Below, in pieces: positions 62,969 to 64,000 of a stretch of 64,000 nucleotides of DNA. Every line of letters begins with the position of its first letter. Within the stretch, counting starts at the first letter, position 1. A program made the position numbers and the translations under genes. Origin of the DNA: Pseudofrankia coriaricola (GTDB lineage: Bacteria > Actinomycetota > Actinomycetes > Frankiales > Frankiaceae); the NCBI RefSeq assembly GCF_001854805.1, contig NZ_MBLO01000022.1, forward strand, positions 1-64,000, given 5' to 3'. The notes below the pieces were generated by a model. It made no database searches. It was not told where the DNA came from and saw only the letters and a list, made by a program, of their open reading frames with translations.

Positions 62969-62990
62969 TCACAAAACAGCGGCTGCCGTA
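62966..62990. repeat. IS701 right terminal inverted repeat
   Basis: Complement of 59041-59065 with two mismatches; CTAG follows at 62991. It overlaps the last codon of the transposase gene. Confidence 0.85.
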
Positions 62991-62994
62991 CTAG

Positions 62995-63399
62995 GCCCTC
63001 TCCCGCAGCACCGGAACCCGTTCGACGACCGCCCGTCCAACGACAGTCGCGAAGATCATTAAATGGCGCCGTATTGCTATAGATCTTGTATTGAAAGTAT
63101 CTACCTATAACCTTGAGCCGGCGTTGAGCCGGCCCGCCCAGGACTTGCCCACACCGCCTCCAGCATCGCCCCTGCGCCGGTGGCGAGCACGGCCCGCGGA
63201 GCAGGAGCAACTACAACCCCTCGGGGGTCACTGCGACGCTCCGGCACCTATGGGGGTGGCGGCTACGCCGCCACCCCCGAGGACCTCGGCCTTGTAGCCT
63301 GCCAGAACTCGATCCGGCGGGTCGGCGGCGTTCGTTGATCACGCTGCCGAGGATCTTGCGGTGGTGGATCGGGCCGTTGAGAGGCGCGGCGGTCGGTGG
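62995..63399. other. 405-bp stretch without a supported gene
   Basis: An AT-richer patch lies near 63060-63110. GGGGGTGGCGGC and GCCGCCACCCCC form a strong dyad near 63250-63279. I see no gene. Confidence 0.4.
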
Positions 63400-63593
63400 A
63401 CCAGCCGGCGCACCCGGATCCCTGCGGCAGCAACCGGGCCACCGCGGTCAGGATCGCGCGGTCGGGCCAAGTGAACCGGGGCCGCCCGACCTGGCGACGC
63501 AGTACCGAGCTCCTGGCGCAGCACCAGTACCTCCGCCGACTTCGCTGCGGCGCCGCGGGTGAGCAGGACGAGCCAGCCAAACACCTCCGTCAT
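63400..63593 (-). pseudogene. transposase N-terminal remnant, frameshifted
   Basis: From an ATG at 63593 the minus strand reads [20 protein letters not shown] and EVLVLRQEL, then continues in a second frame as [20 protein letters not shown] and [24 protein letters not shown]...PDRA.LAALARLLP is the start of a common actinobacterial integrase-core transposase. The frame shift near 63510 and the loss of everything downstream show that it is dead. Confidence 0.65.
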
Positions 63594-63601
63594 GATTACA
63601 T

Positions 63602-63960
63602 ATCCCACTCGCAACCCATGGCAGCAATTATGTCCACGACGCGCGGCGGTAAACCCGCAGGTCAGCGGCCCCGCATCGAGTTCTGGCACGGTACAAGCGC
63701 CGTGACATGCGGGTGACACCCCACAGCCCAGTTCCGGGGCCTGGTGAGTGTCCATCAACCTCCGAGATCGGCAGAGGCGTGATCAAACAGTCATCTACTT
63801 GCGCTATGACAACCAGGCCAGTCGAGGCGAGGCCGGGGGGAAATTTCTCCCGCTTCCCGGACTCGAGCGTTCCTCATAGCGTCAAACCTGGGCACGCCGA
63901 ACGCCTCCGCCGAGGCCAAGGGCGTAATTGCCAGCTCGGACGATTCGTCGAGGAGGATCG
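63602..63960. other. 359-bp intergenic region
   Basis: No gene or repeat is recognised. The last 15 bases, with GAGGAGG, serve as the ribosome-binding site of the gene that starts at 63961, so the upstream part should contain its promoter. Confidence 0.4.
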
Positions 63961-64000
63961 ATGGCCGAGAAGATGTCCCGCCACCAGGTCGACACGGGGT
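63961..64000 (+). CDS. start of a gene running off the window
   Basis: An ATG stands 5 bases after GAGGAGG, an excellent ribosome site. The first 13 codons read MAEKMSRHQVDTG and stay open to the window's end. Too little is visible for a functional call. Confidence 0.5.
   Translation, partial: MAEKMSRHQVDTG

Larger units (their letters stand above)
59037..62994. mobile_element. IS701-family insertion sequence interrupted by a serine-recombinase element
   Basis: The inverted ends are TACGGCAGCCG-TA-GTTTTGTGATCA (59041-59065) and its complement at 62966-62990, 25 bases with two mismatches. CTAG lies on each outer side (59037-59040 and 62991-62994), the target duplication typical of IS701. Inside are the two halves of one transposase gene, separated by a second element of about 2.5 kb. 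Without that insert the IS would be about 1.46 kb, normal for the family. Confidence 0.85.

Noticed and set aside
59041-62990. A composite transposon carrying the recombinase as cargo between two IS copies
   Set aside because: Only one pair of IS ends exists and the two coding parts belong to a single transposase split in frame at GAG.

Overview
The window is high-GC DNA from an actinomycete. GTG starts, GTGA/ATGA gene overlaps, XRE-TPR regulators, a MobF relaxase and IS701/IS30-type insertion sequences fit a Frankia-like or related filamentous actinobacterium; the genus is a guess. There are no rRNA, tRNA or core housekeeping genes, and the content is accessory: a defence island beside a mobile-element island.

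Left part (about 1-38 kb). On the minus strand at 8.8-0.9 kb lies a complete Wadjet operon (jetA-jetB-jetC-jetD), a plasmid-restricting SMC system. An orphan Phd-type antitoxin follows. A plus-strand RecD-like helicase with a C-terminal nuclease-like domain (9.6-13.4 kb) converges on a large minus-strand operon (31.2-13.5 kb). Its four genes are joined by 4-bp overlaps: a DrmD-like SNF2 helicase, a giant Eco57I/DrmMI-type adenine methylase, a 2340-residue helicase with a DUF1998-type Cys cluster and nuclease-like tail, and a UvrD-like helicase with a RelE/ParE-like N-terminus. A soluble Hanks-type kinase lies just upstream. The whole looks like an unusual relative of class 1 DISARM. A plus-strand set follows: a DUF262 protein with a degenerate nuclease motif, a CBS-HEPN fusion and a Cys-less alkyltransferase-like protein. 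Next come a relaxase remnant and a second copy of the antitoxin, this time with its PIN toxin.

Middle part (38-54 kb). There is a SAM methyltransferase, then decayed DNA: an ATPase-nuclease gene broken into pieces, with a small membrane-protein pair and an IS30 fragment between the pieces. At 43.3-48.3 kb is a compact RiPP-like locus: an XRE-TPR regulator with a pterin dehydratase-like gene, and divergently a PCMT-like methyltransferase, a radical SAM/SPASM enzyme, a 47-residue precursor ending in a Cys-Ser-Cys tail, and a phosphotransferase-like protein. The divergent promoter carries a symmetric array of TGTCCG half-sites, and a perfect hairpin follows the precursor. An AT-richer gene with PIN-like motifs and two further XRE-type regulators follow.

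Right part (54-64 kb). A 1558-residue MobF relaxase-helicase, preceded by short direct repeats, indicates a conjugative or integrative element. After it comes an IS701-family element with matching inverted repeats and CTAG duplications, whose transposase is split by a 2.5-kb serine-recombinase element; the interrupted reading frame can be rejoined at a GAG. A transposase remnant and the first codons of a gene leaving the window close the sequence.
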